Position numbers and translations under genes: made by a program. 64,000 nucleotides of DNA from Zanthoxylum bungeanum (taxonomy: Eukaryota > Streptophyta > Magnoliopsida > Sapindales > Rutaceae): the NCBI GenBank assembly GCA_019454045.1, contig SKCR01026822.1, forward strand, positions 23,227 through 87,226, read 5' to 3'. The notes under the pieces were generated by a model. The model searched no databases. It was given only the letters and a program-made list of their open reading frames with translations, and was not told the origin of the DNA. Within the stretch, counting starts at the first letter, position 1. Each line of letters starts with the position of its first letter. Below are positions 32,025-46,697 of the stretch, piece by piece.

Positions 32025-33527
32025 GAATGGATCATTCAATGGAAGGAAAAACGCTTAATATATGTTGAGGGTTTTTCGGATAATTGGAAACCAATTAATT
32101 ATCTTTGTTAAGGTCTCATCATACACCCTTAAACATGCATTCTAAAAACATAATAAGGCGCGTAAATAAATTAATAATGATATGCGGATGGATATTTAAA
32201 ACAATTTGTTCCTAGAACAAATCTCTCAATTTCCTCTCTCCCGCTAGCACAAACCTTACTTCTACCCAATTACATAACACTTCTAAAGAAACCTCATTTA
32301 CATTGAGGGGAATAGGTGAGAAGAGAAATACAAAGAATCAAGAGGTAATAGGCTAGACACGCAGGTCCAATTTAATAAATTCCAAACTTATTACAATAAT
32401 TTCCAAAATTGCCCTCACCCATCTAATATCCATCCGATATTCATTATTCATACATCACATCCATGTATTCACACAAATCATGCTATCAATCAATCTAATC
32501 CAATTAATTAATCTGAAATTAATGACCATCCAATGTTCAAACAACGATTTGATTTGCGCGAGTCAAACTCGTTTTAAGAATAAGTACTCAAAGTACGAAT
32601 TCTTGAATTATATTAAACTACAACATTAAATCCAATTTAATTTGTATTCAATACTAATTCTTTATTTAATTCCAAATTAAATAATTACACTTTATTAATG
32701 AGCCTTTTTCGACTTAGATTCTAAATCTAATCTTTACGGGTCTCAAAGCCCATTAACATCCAATGTCAATTTAATTAAAGTCCAATGGGCTTTCAATTAA
32801 TTCATAAGGCATGGACTTTGGCAACCAAATCCCAATAAGGAATCACCCGTTTGCCAAAAATCAATTTAGGCCCATTAGGCCCAATTAAAATTTTAAAGGT
32901 CCATTTTATTATATTTGGACTTTATGGATATGGTTTTGGGCCCAATTGGATCCAACCAATTAACCTAAACCATACTTGGCCCAACCAAGCCCATTAAGCC
33001 CAATAACAACTTTATAAGCCCAATTCCAAATTTAGCCCAACTAATTAAATTACAAAATTCCAAATTTCATAATTTAATTAACTAAAGTGTATAGCCATAA
33101 TTAATTAGTCAAATTAACATTTCCAAAATACCAATTTACTTAATTAATCATGCTAATCATCATCAACACATGTCCAACACAATTGAAGCAAAATCAATCC
33201 CATTTTATGCTTAATGGTCACGGCAATTAGGGGTTTTTTGTTCAATTCCGATTTCAATCCAATTGAATCTCAAATCAACATTTCCCAAGTCTTTTAAACT
33301 CATCCAATGATCAAAAAACAAAATTACCATGACTTTAGGGCAACATCAAACTTTCGGCCAATCCTAGTTTTTGGGGAAAAATTGCTCCAATTCAATTTTC
33401 ATCAAATTGATCATGTATAACACTATGTTATCATCATTCAAGCATATTCAAACAATCAATTTCATCCAAACATGCTCAAATCAATTTTACCCAATTTTAC
33501 CCTAAATCCAATTTCATGCTTAAATAA
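32025..33527 (-). other. 5' leader of element B
   Basis: This is AT-rich non-coding sequence between primer site and antisense ORF, 1.5 kb, with many aagcccaatt-type repeats (32740-33050). No gene is seen. It corresponds to 47043-48705 in C and 51500-52982 in A. Confidence 0.6.
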
Positions 33528-33541
33528 GGCTCTTGATACCA
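33528..33541 (-). other. Primer-binding site of B (initiator tRNA-Met type)
   Basis: In element sense TGGTATCAAGAGCC, one base from TGGTATCAGAGCC complementary to plant initiator tRNA-Met, lies one base inside the 5' LTR end. This supports Copia identity. C has TGGCATCAAGAGCC (48706-48719), and A has TGGTATCAGAGCC (52983-52995). Confidence 0.85.
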
Positions 33542-33542
33542 T

Positions 33543-35519
33543 TGTTGGGTTTCTACTATTGTCCCAAGATCATTCAAGCAATGAAAATAAGTGAATACAA
33601 TAAAGAAGTATGGCAGAATCATACTTACAATGAACGGATTTGCGATGCGAAGAACACAAAAACTTTTACTCCTCCATGAAGCTCTCGGCCAAGCCCAAAT
33701 TTGTGCTCCTCCAAGATTCGGTCAACCTCCTCTTTGTGCTCCATGGATGATCTTCAAGCTCCTTTGAGAATGAATTCCATGCTCATGAATGAGTTTCCCT
33801 ATCACCTTTGGATGACTCTTTAGTGTGCTAGCACTTGGAAAAATTTGCCACAAATCTTCATTTGCTTCTTCTTTGTTCTCGGCATTTTCAGAAAATGGAG
33901 AAAGAGATAAATGACCCTTGGCCGAATGGGAGAGAAGAAAAGAGAAGTGAGTTGTGTTGGTTTTTGATTTCAAAAATCAATTAAAATGATATACCAAAAA
34001 TAAATAAATGGTATTAGTCATTCAAGCCAACAAAATTGAGTGTTTCATACTCAAGCATCAACCAACAACTTCCATCACAATAAAGTGATAAAGTTGACTA
34101 GTGATTTGACGCTCGATATGACATGTGGGACACACTTGATTTGAAATACGAGTGGGCCCGCAAACACTCCCGGGCTTGGGTTCGCTAATTCTGAATTAAC
34201 AAATTTTCTATTGCGACGTAATTAAATCAAATTTAATTAAATAATTATGCCTAGTAAAATTACTATTCACATCGCTAGCGAATTAATTCTAAATTAACTC
34301 GTTCGCCCGAATTAAAATCCAATTTTAATTCCGCGTCGAAATGCAATTTCGTTTAATATATCAAATATATTATTTTATCAATTAATTCCAAATTAATCGC
34401 TCTCTCTCTTTAAATAATATTTTATCCCAGATAAAATATCTCTGTAATTAATCCTAGATTAATTTTCTCTCTCTACTAATTAATCCCAGATTAATTATGT
34501 GCGAGTCATACGTAATTATGTGCGAGTCATACGTAATATGTTGGCAGTAAATTCGGACGTCGGACTATCCGAACACGTACGTACCTAATACTACGTTTTT
34601 ACCGATTTACAAGACATGATTGGCTTCTAGCAAAGCACCGTGCCTACCCAATTCTCCAGAAATATTCTTAAAGGAATATGTGATCTATATCAGGCGTAGT
34701 ATACGAGTATTGCGTATTGCGATCCAGTATCGGATGTCACGTGCTAGGCCTGGGACTGGAATTATGTATGCCCCGTACGAAGCACATATCAGATCTCTGG
34801 TAACTAGTCTCTATAATCGGATAAACATGACCTAGTCATAATATCCCGATACTTGCAGCATATAAGAGCACCAGTTCCGTATCCTACGTGACCATAATCT
34901 CCACTATGACTGGAGTGATACTTCCATCTTGACATCACACCCAATACACTACGATTCTCAATATACCGAGAATAGGCGTACACAGAACCGGTTAAAGCCC
35001 TGGATGACCAAAACCAAAGTAGATTGATTGTCGCAAGTATTAGCGGTGCAAGTCTCAGGTTAAGACCAAATACACCTACCCTGATTCGGACCTCCATAGA
35101 CATATAGTTATACTACCAATGGAATTCCGAGGGGTCTATCCAGAGCGAAGCTATTTCCGTACCATCGGTAAACACAACCTTCTATTACACTTGCATGAGT
35201 ATCCAATACCCAAATATATGAGAACTATGCTGTTATGCTCCTATAACACGCACAAGTGTAATACTAGTCTATTACATTATCGATTTCCAATCTCGATAAT
35301 ACTCCGACTAGGGATGTTTTAATGATTAAACCTTCATGGATTGATACTGTCTCATATCATCTCAATCTGAAACTAATAATATGGACTTTTATCATTTATA
35401 TATTCCGGTAATCTAATTACAAATGATAAAAGAGCAATTTCCTTTGTCACATAGTTAATTTGTACAACAACACCATGTTCTGTACAAATAGTGATGCTAT
35501 GGGTCATAATTGTCCAACA
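33543..35519 (-). repeat. 5' LTR of element B
   Basis: 1977 bp, paired with 8476-10473. It ends at 35519 with TTGTCCAACA and is followed by agaag, the right target-site copy (35520-35524). At 34500-34540 a short stretch, gtgcgagtcatacgtaat, is duplicated and replaces about 60 bp present in the partner. Confidence 0.88.
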
Positions 35520-35524
35520 AGAAG

Positions 35525-37120
35525 AAGTTGGGTGTTGTCTTTTGATTTCAAAAACCAAGCCAAAATGATATACCAAAATTAATTAAAATGGTATTTGTCA
35601 TTCAATCCATCACACTTGAGTGTTTGGTAAGCAACCATCAAATCCCATCAACTTCCATCAACCAAAATATGATGTGATAGACAAGTGATGTGACTTGTGA
35701 TGTGACTAGTGGGCCCCACTTGATTCGAAATCCGAGTGGGCCCGCAAACACTCCCGGGCTCGGGTTCGCTAATTCTGAATTAACGAATTTTCCGTTGCGG
35801 CGTAATTAAATCAAATTTACTTAAATAATTATGCATAGCAAAATTACTATTCACGTCGCTAGCGAATTAATTCTAAATTAATTCGTTTGCCCGAATTAAA
35901 ATCCAATTTTGATTTCGAGTCGAAATCTAATTTCGTATAATATATCAAATATATTATTTTATCGATTAAATCCAAATTAATCGTTCTCTCTCATTAAATA
36001 ATATTTTATCCCAGATAAAATATCTCCGTAATTAATCTTAGATTAATTTTATCTCTCTTATAATTAATCCTAGATTCATTATGTGAGAGTCATACGTCAT
36101 CGGTGAATCTTCAAGAAGCGACCCATGAGATCCCTGGATATGTTGGCAGTAAATCCGGTCGTCGGACTATCCGAATACGTACGTACCTAGTACTACGTTT
36201 TTACCAATTTACAAGACATGGTTGGCTTCTAACAAAGCACCGTGCCTAGCCAATTCTCCAGAAATATTCTTAAAGGAGTATTTAATCTATATAAGGCGTA
36301 GTATACGTAGTATTGCGTATTGCGATCCAGTATCATATGTCACGTGCTAGGCCTGTGGCTGAAATTGTGTTTGCCCCGTACGAAGCACATATCGGATCTC
36401 TGGTAACTAGTCTCTATAATCGGATAATCATGACCTAATCATATTATCCCGATGACTGCAGTACTAAAGAGTACTAGTTCCGTATCCTGCGTGACCATCA
36501 TCTCTATATGACTGGAGTGATACTTCCATCTTGACATCACACCCAATACACTGGGATTCTCAATATACCCAGAAGAGGCATACACAGAACATGTTAAAGC
36601 CCTGGACGACCAAAACCAAAGTATATTGATTGTGGCAAGTATTAGCGATGCAAGTCTCAGGTTAAGACCAAATACACCTACCCTGATTTGGACTTCCATA
36701 GACACATAGTCATACTACCAATGGAATTCCGAGGGGTATATCCAGAGAGAAGCTGTTTTCGTACCATCGATAAACACAACCTCCTATCACATTTGCATAA
36801 GTATCCAATACTTAAATATATGAGAACTATGCCGTTATGCTCTCACAACGCGCACAAGTGCAATACTAGTCTATTCCGCATTATCGATGTCAAGTCTCGA
36901 TAATACTACGACTAGGGATATTTTAATGATTAAACCTTCTTGGATTGATACTGTCTGATATCTTATCAATCCGGAACTAATCATATGGACTTTTATCATT
37001 TACGTATCTTGGTAATCCAATTAAAAATGATAAAAGAGCAATTTCCTTTGTCACATAGTTAATTTGTACAACAACACAATGTTCTGTACAAATAGTGCTA
37101 TGGCTCATAATTGTCCAACA
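35525..37120 (-). repeat. 3' LTR of element A, proximal piece
   Basis: It continues the LTR interrupted at 8475. The first bases aagttgggtgttgtcttttg match 53403-53422 in A's other LTR, where no insertion is present. It ends ...TTGTCCAACA before the polypurine tract at 37121. Confidence 0.88.
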
Positions 37121-40100
37121 ATCTCCCACTTGGCCTATAGCCAATCACTCAAGTGTCTTACACTTGAACTGTACGGTTCGCTCAAATTTCTGCTGAGAAA
37201 CTTCTTTCGTCAGCGGATTTGCAAAGTTATCATCTGATGATGATTTATTCGATCATCACATCGCCACGATGTATGATCCGAACGAATCAGATGAATAGTT
37301 GAAGTGTATACTTGGATCGTTGATGAGACCATTAATTCTTTAGCCTGTGCTGTAGTCTAGCTCAGCTGCTAACAAAACTACTCCTAATCCAATTAGGATT
37401 ATTATAGATCCAAAGTGCTTCTACTGCTGCCTCAGCTGCAGCAATATTCCGCTTTTGTTGTTTATTCGGCAACAAAATCTTGCTTGGAAGATTTCCAGCT
37501 CACTGTTCCGTTATTCAAACTATATAGTACCCCTTATTACGACTTAAAGTCATTTTTTGTCGGTTAGGAAACTTGCAACAGTGAACCCATTCAGTTCAAG
37601 TTCTCCTTTTCCATAGCTTAAGAAAGCATCCTTAAATCATCTAAGATACGTAAGGATGTTCTTAACATCAATCCAGTGACTATCACTTGGATTGGCCTGA
37701 TTGTGACTCCATATGCTCAAAGCACATGAGACACCAGGTCGCGTACATTTCCTTCAATGTACGAGTTCTCGGAGAGTGCCAACAACTTTTAGATCTATCC
37801 CAGTAGATCCTTATTCCTAGAATAAAGGTTGTTTCTCCCAAGTAGTCTACGAAGAATTTTCATGAAAGCCAAGCTTTCACCAATTGTATTTATGGGAATG
37901 TCATTTCCAAGAAATGATATGTCATCACTTTATAGGACAATCACTGTCAGTGCGCTACCACTAACCTCCTTATATACACAAGAATCATTTTTGTTTTGGA
38001 TTAAATCATATACCATTATGATTACATCAAAACTATAGTTCCAAGAACGTAATGCTTGCTTCAATCCATAATTGGATCGAATTAACTTGCAAACCTTGTT
38101 TGCTTGTTTTGGTGCGACAAAACCGTCAGGATGTTGTAAACATCCTCCAAAAGGTTTCTGTTTAAGGAAAGCGATTTTGACGTTCAGCTGCCACATTTCA
38201 TAAATGAAATATGCAGCATTAGCAAGCATTATCCAAATGGATTTAACCATGGCAACAAGTAAAAGGTTTCGTCGTAATCGACATAATGTTGATAACGATA
38301 CCTTTTCGCTACAAACCTAGCTTAGTACGTTGGTACGTTGCCATCCATGTATGTCTTCCTTGAAGACACATATAGTACCAATAGGCACAATGCTTTCCGG
38401 TACATCAACTAGTGTCCAAACTTAGTTGGTATACATGGAATCCATTTCGGACATCATGACACTTTGACATAATAGGGAGTCGATACCTTGTATCACTTCG
38501 TCATACATAGTCAGTTTGTCTTCCTCAATAAGATTGACATCTTTACGAGGTGAGATCAGAAACCTATACCTCCCAGGTTGTTTTCTGACTCTCTCCGACT
38601 TACGCGGTTCTTGTGTATTTGAATATTGTGGTACAGTTTCATCTTTGATGAACTATTTGTGTTCCATTAAGAAATCGGTGCCTGGAATAGTATTACTCTG
38701 ATTTTCATCGAATTTTACTTTCCTCCCACTTACCAGTGCATAAGTACTATACTTTGGTTACCCTAGGATAACCCACAAAGTATGCACTTATCCGATTTGG
38801 GTTCTAGTTTGGTATCATCCAAACATATGCCCAGCATTCCCAAATCTTCAGGAATGAGAAAATCCGGTTTCTTTCCTGTTCATATCTAATATGAAGTCTG
38901 TCAAACAAGTTTTTATGGAACCTTATTCAAAATAAGTATTGCAATGTTTAATGTGTATCCCTAGAAGGAAAATGGTAGCTCAGAGCGACTCATAAGTAAC
39001 CTTACTATGTCCAACAAGGTTCGGTTTCTCAATTCGGACACACCGTCAAATTTGGGTATTCCGAGAGGAGTCCTTTGTGAAAGAATACTATACTCTTTCA
39101 AGTAATTGAGAAACTTATTGCTTAAGTATTTTCATCACGGTCCAATCATGATGTTTTAATACTTTAGCCGATCTGTTTGTCTACTTCGTGTCGAAACTCT
39201 TTGAATTTATCAAAAGTTTCCGATTCGTGTTTCAAAAGAAACACATAACCATAACGCGATGCTACATCCTTAAAGGTTACGAAGCGTTCATATCCACCTC
39301 TAGCCTAGCTATACATGGGCCCACTTACGTCACTATGAACGAGGGCTAACTGATCGGTGGCACTTGCACTTTTACCAAGTAAAAGGTGTTTCAGGCACTT
39401 TGCCTAATAAACTAGATTCGTAGACATCATTGGAATAGGATCAAATCTGTCCTAGTATCCACTCTTCAAAAGTGGGGATATACGAGTCTTTTTTAATGTG
39501 TCCCAGACAACAATGCAACAATTTAGTCTCATCTGATTAATTCAGTTTGAGCTATATGTTTATCATGTCATACGTTTGAGATTCATTTATATTCAAAATA
39601 TAAATACTGTTATTCACATCTAATGTGTTTATCTCAATATCATCTTTATAAAATAAAACACTTTAGTGTTATAGAATATAAAGGTATACCCGCAACTAGT
39701 TATACTCTGATATAGAGATAATGTTTCTAGTCAAACTAGGTACATTTTAACAATCTCCTAATTTAGGTACACACCCAAAGGGTAGTTCCTAAACTTAGGT
39801 TTCTACGGTTAAAACAGTGACTCTCGTCCCGTTCTGATTCGCAGATCAATCTCAACTGAAGTCAGTCTCCTGCTAATCAGCAGATTCTGCACATCAGTAT
39901 ATATCTATGTACCACACTCTAGTATCAAAAATCCAATTTTGAAACTAATAGCGAACATGTTTATGACAAACATACTTGAAGTCGGAGCCTTGCCCGTCTT
40001 CACTTCCTTCATGTCTGCCTTGTCCATACGGCAGTCACGCATCCATTGACCCCGTTTGCCACAGTTTAGGCAGACATCTTGGGATATGTCATTTGTCTTC

Positions 40101-40800
40101 CTAGAAGACTATGATGATTTTACCTTTGCCTCTTTTAGAAGCTCTTGCTCTGCCTCCTAGAGCATAGCCATCAACTCTCCAAGAGTTTACTCTTGGTTCA
40201 TAATGAACCTACCCAGCTTTCGGTAGAGACTATAAGATCAAATCTTGGTAGTCTCGGCCACGTAGGTAATGCCCAGCTAACCTAGCTGATCGATGTCAGC
40301 AATCATCTGCGATACCTAGTGCTCGACAGATGTACCCTCTGACATACGTGAGCGAAAGAGTTTCTTATGCAAATAGTACTTCTAAGATTTAAGAATAGAT
40401 CTATGAAGATCTTTAATTTCAACATCATGGTACAATGATCTAATCCTTAATTTTGACAACGAAATTAAAGTAGGTCATTGCTTTAAGCATAATGGATTAA
40501 GCACCAAAGATCATCACATGAATCTTCAAAGATCATGTTCTACTATTTGCTCAGCTCCGGGCTTAGGCCCAAGAGGTGTTCTATCAAATAGAGTAACTTC
40601 TTAGTTCCAGGGAATCCTGGGATTTTATTCCCATTCTGAAAATTGGAGCGTTAAAGACATTTAATAGTATTATGTTTTAAACATTAATCTTCAGTACTGA
40701 TTGCTATAGTCAACTATCCAATCAACAATTTTTAGGTATTGAGATTATAATGATTAACATAGTCTAACTATCTAATAACTATAATTTGTTTGGTTAAATT
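37121..40800 (-). pseudogene. pol and gag remnants of element A
   Basis: The - strand frame at 38250-37930 is the best-preserved Copia reverse transcriptase stretch in the window. Visible are KIAFLKQKPFGG, HPDGFVAPKQANKVCKLI, YGLKQALRSWNYSFD and LIQNKNDSCVYKEVSGSAL; the catalytic segment that should follow is lost to stops. RNase H traces are at about 37190-37540 and integrase traces near 38900-39150. The gag knuckle (39960-40100) has Q in place of H. More N-terminal gag with HKKLFRSRMSEGTSVEH lies near 40380-40300. Element C interrupts at 40801. Confidence 0.82.
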
Positions 40801-42884
40801 TGTTGGTTTTATTCTAGGTCCCAAGATCATCAAACAAGCATGAAGATGTGTGAAATACATATCAAAGAAGTTGCGGAATACTTACATTGATCGGTTGAGA
40901 CGATTTGAAGACAAACAAAACCATTTTTCAGCCCTCCAAGGTGCGCCCACTGCATGCAGTCCACTGCTCAAAAATTTCAGTTTTGAGTCTTCAAGAATCC
41001 AAGATTTGAAAGCTCCAATCTTCGTCTAATGATTCCCGGCTCGTGGGTGGGTTTCCCTAACACCTTCGTATGCCTCTTAGAAGTGTACTAGCACTTGGAT
41101 CTTGCCACAAAATCCACAAAAACCTTCCCTCACTGCTCACGTTTTTCAGCAGCAAAACAGTGGGTTTTGGCCCCTGGGCGCGTGAAAGGAGAAGGAGATA
41201 AGGGGAGAGAGAGAGTTGTCTAGGGTTACTAAAATCCATCTAATGAATAATAATAATTACAAAGTGTAGAGAAATATTTTGCTTTTATACTTTAGGTAAA
41301 ACCATTTCACCTTTTACCCTAAACTTGGTAGGTGTGGGTAAATGGTTTGTAAAAGCAAAACAAGGTAGTTGGGTGGTAGGTACACCTACCACACATGGGC
41401 CCCACATATTTGAATTCAAAATTCAAATATCTCTACGAACATTTGCCGCGGCTCGGTTTCGTTTAATCCGATTAAACGAACTTCCGTCGTTAAATAATTA
41501 AATCTAATTTAATTAAATATCGATGCCTCGCAAATATATTACGAACGTCGTTTACGAATTAATTCTAAATTAATTCGTTCGTTCGCATTAAAGTCCGACT
41601 TTAATTTCGTAATGAAATCCAATTCATATTAATATATCCGATATATTAATTTTAGCCCATTCGAATAAATTAAATAGAAAAATCAAATTTAACTATTAAA
41701 TTATTTTACCGATTAATTCCAAATTAATCGCGTTCTCTCTCTTTAGACGATACTATCCCAGATAAAATATCTCCGTAATTAATCCCAGATTAATTTTCTC
41801 TCTCATCAAATTAATCCCAGATTAATTAAAGTGCGAGTCATACGTCATCGGTGTATCATTGGGAAGCGACCCATGAGATCTCCGGATATGTTGGCAGTAA
41901 ATTCGGTTATCGGACTATCCGAACACGTACGTACCAAGTACTACGTTTTACCGATTCACAAGACAAGGTTGGCTTCTAGCAAAGCGCCATGCCTACCCAA
42001 TTCTCCGGAAATATCCTTACAGGAATATATTGATCTGTATCAGGCGTAGTATACATCGTATAGTGCATATCGATCTAGTATCGGATGGTCACGTGCTAGG
42101 CCTGGGGCTGGAGTTGTGTCTGCCCCGTACGAAGCACATGTCGGATGTCTGGTAACTAGTCTCTATAATCGGATATACATGACCTAGTCATAATATCCCG
42201 ATGGCCGCGCAGCACTTAAGAGCACTAATACCGTATCCTACGTGACATCATCTCCACTATGACTGGAGTGATACTTCCGTCTTGACATCACACCCAATAC
42301 TCTACGATTCTCAATATACCCAGTATTGGCGTACACAGAACCGGTTAAAGCCCTGGACGACCTCAACCAAAGTATATGATTGTAGTATACGTATTAGCGG
42401 TGCAAGTCTCAGGTTAAGACCAAATACACCTACCCTGATGTCGGACTCCCATAGACACATAGTCAAACTACCAATGGGATTCCGAGGGGGTCTATCCAGA
42501 GCGAAGCTGTTTCCCGTACCATCGGTGTGAAACACAACCTCCTACTACACTTGCATAAGTATCCAATACTTAAATATATGAGAACTATGCCGTTATGCCC
42601 TCACAACGTGCACAAGTGCAATACTAGTCTTTTACGCATTACCGATGTCCAATCTCGATAATACTCTGACTAGGGATATTTAATGATTAATCCTTTGTGG
42701 ACTGATACTGTCTCATATCATTCTCAATCCAGGAACTAATCATAGGGACCTCCTATCATTTATATATCTAAGGTGATCTAATCACAAATGATAAGATAGC
42801 AATCTCCTTTGTCACATAGTTAATTTGTACAACAACACCATGATCTGTACAAATAGTGACGCTATGGGTCATAATTGTCCAACA
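40801..42884 (-). repeat. 3' LTR of element C
   Basis: It runs TGTTGGTTTTATTC to ...TTGTCCAACA. TATA box gtataaaagc is at 41281-41290 (reverse). The inverted-repeat array lies at about 41400-41830: examples are cgtttaat-ccg-attaaacg, attaaagt-ccg-actttaat, gattaatt-cca-aattaatc and ttaatc-cca-gattaa. Confidence 0.88.
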
Positions 42885-42895
42885 ATCTCCCACTT

Positions 42896-45850
42896 GGCCT
42901 ATAGCCAGTCACTCGAGTGCCTAACACCCGAACTATGTACGGTTCGCTCAAATTGCTGAGAAAAGGTTTTCGTCAGCGGATTTACATGATTATCGTCTGA
43001 CGCGATTTATACGATCATCACATCGCCACGATGTATGATCCGAACGAATCAGATGAATATCGAAGTATATATCTGGATCGTTGATGAGACCATTAATTCT
43101 TTAGCCTGTGCTGACGCCTAGCTCAGCCGCTAACAGAACTATATCTAATCTAATTAGATTTATTATCGAACCAAATGGCTTCTATTGCTGCCTCAGCTGC
43201 AGCAATAATCCGTATTTGTTGTTTATATGGTAACAGTATCTTGCTTGGAAGATTTCCAGCTCACTGTTCCGGTATTCAAACTTTATAGTACCGTTTGCAA
43301 CTTATAGTCGTCTTTATCGTTTGGAAACTTGCTACAACGATCCCAGTCACTTCAAGTTCTCCTTCTCCATAGACTAAGACATCGTCCTTAGTTCTCTGAG
43401 ATACTAACGGATGTTCTTAACTTCAATCCAGTGACTATCACTCGGATTGGTGATTGTGTCTCCATACGCTCAAAGCGTATGAGACACCAGGTCACGTACA
43501 TTTTAAATGTACAATTTCTCAGAGAGTGTTAACAACTTTAAATCTATCCCAATAGATCTTTATTCCTAGAATAAAGGTTGTTACTCCTAAGAATTCTACG
43601 GAGAATTATTTCGAAAGCCAAGCTTTCGCCGATTGTTTTATGGGAATATCATTTCCAAGAAATGACATATATTATCATTATTTTATACTTACACCATTGT
43701 CAGTGCGCTCCCACTAACCTCCTTATATACACAAGAATTATTTTCGTTTTGAATTAAATCATACACCATTATGATTACATCAAAACGTCAGCTCCAAGAA
43801 CATTATGCTTGCTTCAATCCAAACATGGATCGAACAACCCGCAAACCTAGTTTGCTGGTTTAGGTATAACAAAATCGTCAGGATGTTATAAACATCCTCC
43901 AAAAGGTTTCCGTTTAAGGAAAGCGATTTTGATCTTAACTGACACATTTCTTAAATGTACAATTTCAGCAGCAAGCATTATCCAAATGGATTTACCGTGG
44001 CAACATGTAAAAGGTTGAACCGTAATCAACACAATGTTGATAACGATACCTTTTCGTTAAAAGCCTAGCTTTATACGTTGGTATGTTGCCATCCATGTAT
44101 GTCTTCCTTGAAGACTTATACTGTACCAGTAGGCATAATGCCTTGTGGTACATTAACTAGTGTCCAAATATAGTTGGTATACATGGAATCCATTTTGGAC
44201 TCATGGCACTTTGCCATAATAGGGAGTCGATACCTTGTATCACTTCCTCAAACGTAGTGAGTTGGTCTACCTTAATAAGATCGACATCTTTATGAGGTGA
44301 GATCAGAAACCCATACCCCAGGTGTTTTCTGATTCTCTCCGATCTACGCGGTTCTTGTGTATTCGAAGATTAATGGTATAGTTTCATCCTTGATGAACTA
44401 TCTGTGTTCCATTAAGGACTTCGTGCCTTGAACAGTATTACTCCGACTTTCATCGAGTTATACCATCCTCCCACTTACCACTGCATATCGGTATTCCTCT
44501 TAGGAAAACCGCATGGTGAGCAACAATAACATTGTTCTCTCGTGAGATGTATAAGTACTATACTTATGGTATCCCTAGGATGACCTACAATTGGCACTTA
44601 TCCTATTTGGGTTTTAGTTTGGTATCATCCAAACATATGCCTAGCATACCCAAATCATCAGGAATGAGAAACCCGGTTTCTTTCCGTTCATATCTAATAT
44701 GATATCTGTCAAACAGATTTATATGGAACCTTATTCTAAATAAGTATTGCACTGTTAATGCATATCCGTTGAAGGAAATGGTAGCTCAGAGCGACTCATG
44801 ATTAACCTTATCATGTCCAACAAAATTCGGTTTCTCCGTACGGACACACCGTCAAACTGACATGTCCTAGGAGGAGTCCTCATTGAAAGAATACTATACT
44901 CTTTCACGTATGTTTGAAACTTACTGCTTAAGTATTTTCCATTACGGTCTTACCGCGATGGTTTAATACTTTAGATGATCTGTTTGTCTACTTCGTGTCG
45001 AAACTCTAAAAGTTATCGATTTGTGTTCTTCAAAAGAAACACATAACCATAATGTGATGCCACATCCGTTAAGGTCACGAAATATTCATATTCATATCTA
45101 GTATTGCTAGATATGGGCCCACTTACTTCACTATGAATAGGGCTAACAGATCGATGGCACTATTACTATTACCAAGTAAATAGCTTTAGGTTTTACCAAG
45201 GACTAAACTAGATTCGTAGACTTTATTTGAATATCAAATCAGTCCTAGTACCCACTCTTCAAAAGTGTGGATATACGAGTCTTGTTTATTGTGTCCCAGA
45301 CAACAATGCCACATTTAAGTCTTTTCTGATCAAATCAGTTAGAGCTATTTATTTGTCATATAATTGTTGAGATTTATTTATATTCAAAATATAAATACTG
45401 TTATTCACATCTAATGTGTTTATCTCAATATCATCTTTATATAATGAAACACTTTAGTGTTCTAGAATATAAAGGTTATCCGCAACGGATTAAACACTGA
45501 TATAGAGATAATGTTTCTAGTCTAACTAGTTACATTATAACAGTTCCTAATTTAAGTACATACCCGAAGGTAGTTCCTAAATTTAGGTATTATGTCGGTC
45601 GAAACAGCGACTTTCGTCCCGTTTCGGATTTGCAGATTAACCTCAGCTTGAAGTCAGTATCCTGCTCACAGCAGATTCTGAACATCAATACATATATTTA
45701 TGTACCATACTAAGTATTTTAAAATCCAATTTTAATACTAGTAATGGACATAATTTTGACAAACATCTTTAAAGTCAGAGCCTTGCCTTTCTTTAATTCC
45801 TTCATGTCTGCCATATCCAAACGACAGTCACTTTGGGATATGTTCTTTAT
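42896..45850 (-). pseudogene. pol and gag remnants of element C
   Basis: These are islands matching those of A and B in the same order (RNase H, reverse transcriptase, integrase, gag) but with more stops. No frame longer than about 60 codons remains. At about 45760-45830 the gag end (reverse of ccttcatgtctgccatatcc) is recognisable, but the zinc knuckle itself is deleted. Confidence 0.75.
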
Positions 45851-46697
45851 CTTCCCAGAAGATCATAATGATTTTGCCTTTACCCTTTCAATATTTCAGA
45901 ACCTTTGGCCAAGCCTTGGGTTTCTAGAATATTGAAGTATGGTGCGCCTTGCGCATTTTTCTAATTGCAAAGTTTGACTTTATCTCCTTGAGATAATTAA
46001 TTCTCCTCCAAGAATTATTAATTGCAAATTTAATACTTCTTAAATCTAAACATAGATTTATGACAAGTATATCGAATTAAGCACTTAAGTTATCATCACA
46101 TAAATCTTCCAAAGATTATGCTCTACTATTTGCTTAATTCTGGGCTTAGGCATAACAAGTTATTTTATCAAATAAAGTAACTTATTATTTATTTCCAGGA
46201 CCATCCTGAAATTATTCCCAATTTGAAAATTATTAAACCATTTTAAACATTTTATCCAAGATTATGTTTTAAATGTCCAATCTTCAATATATATTGATAT
46301 TTTAATAGTCCAACTATTTAATCAATAATAAGGTACTAATTAATTATAATGATTAAAATCAATTATATGATTACTATAAATTAATTATAAAATCAACTAT
46401 AATTGAATAGTTTGAATATATAGTCCAACTATTTTTTAACAACAATTTAAATATTAGTCCAACTAACATTTAATATAACGACGAATGATATTTGTTTGAG
46501 CGTGTATGGCAAGTAATTAAACGAATATTGCAAATTCAATTCTTGCCTCCCACTATTTTTCGGCGAGCCTCTAACCCTCTGTCGAGTACTCGGGAAACCG
46601 TGTTTCCTAGTGGGCTAGGATCCCGTTAAATAACACACAATCTTGACTTTGGCCAACAAATTGTATGATATTTAACTAGGTAGATCTCTAAGATCAA

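Larger units (their letters stand above)
8476..35519 (-). mobile_element. Copia-type element B, inserted in A's 3' LTR
   Basis: The element spans 27 kb because it contains E and F. Its own sequence is 8476-12562 and 30127-35519, about 9.5 kb. It is flanked by a perfect 5-bp duplication, agaag, at 8471-8475 and 35520-35524. LTRs are 8476-10473 and 33543-35519; compared stretches look roughly 94% identical, so it is older than C or E. The polypurine tract (reversed) is at 10474-10484 and the primer site at 33528-33541. Compared with element A, about 350 bp of B is missing where E and F sit (the equivalent of 39145-39492). Confidence 0.9.

Noticed and set aside
42282..42530. LTR-internal frames seen repeatedly (for example 42282, 50203, 35119, 10071)
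   Set aside because: They lie in the U3 of the Copia LTRs, are inconsistent between partner LTRs, and have no homology to known proteins.
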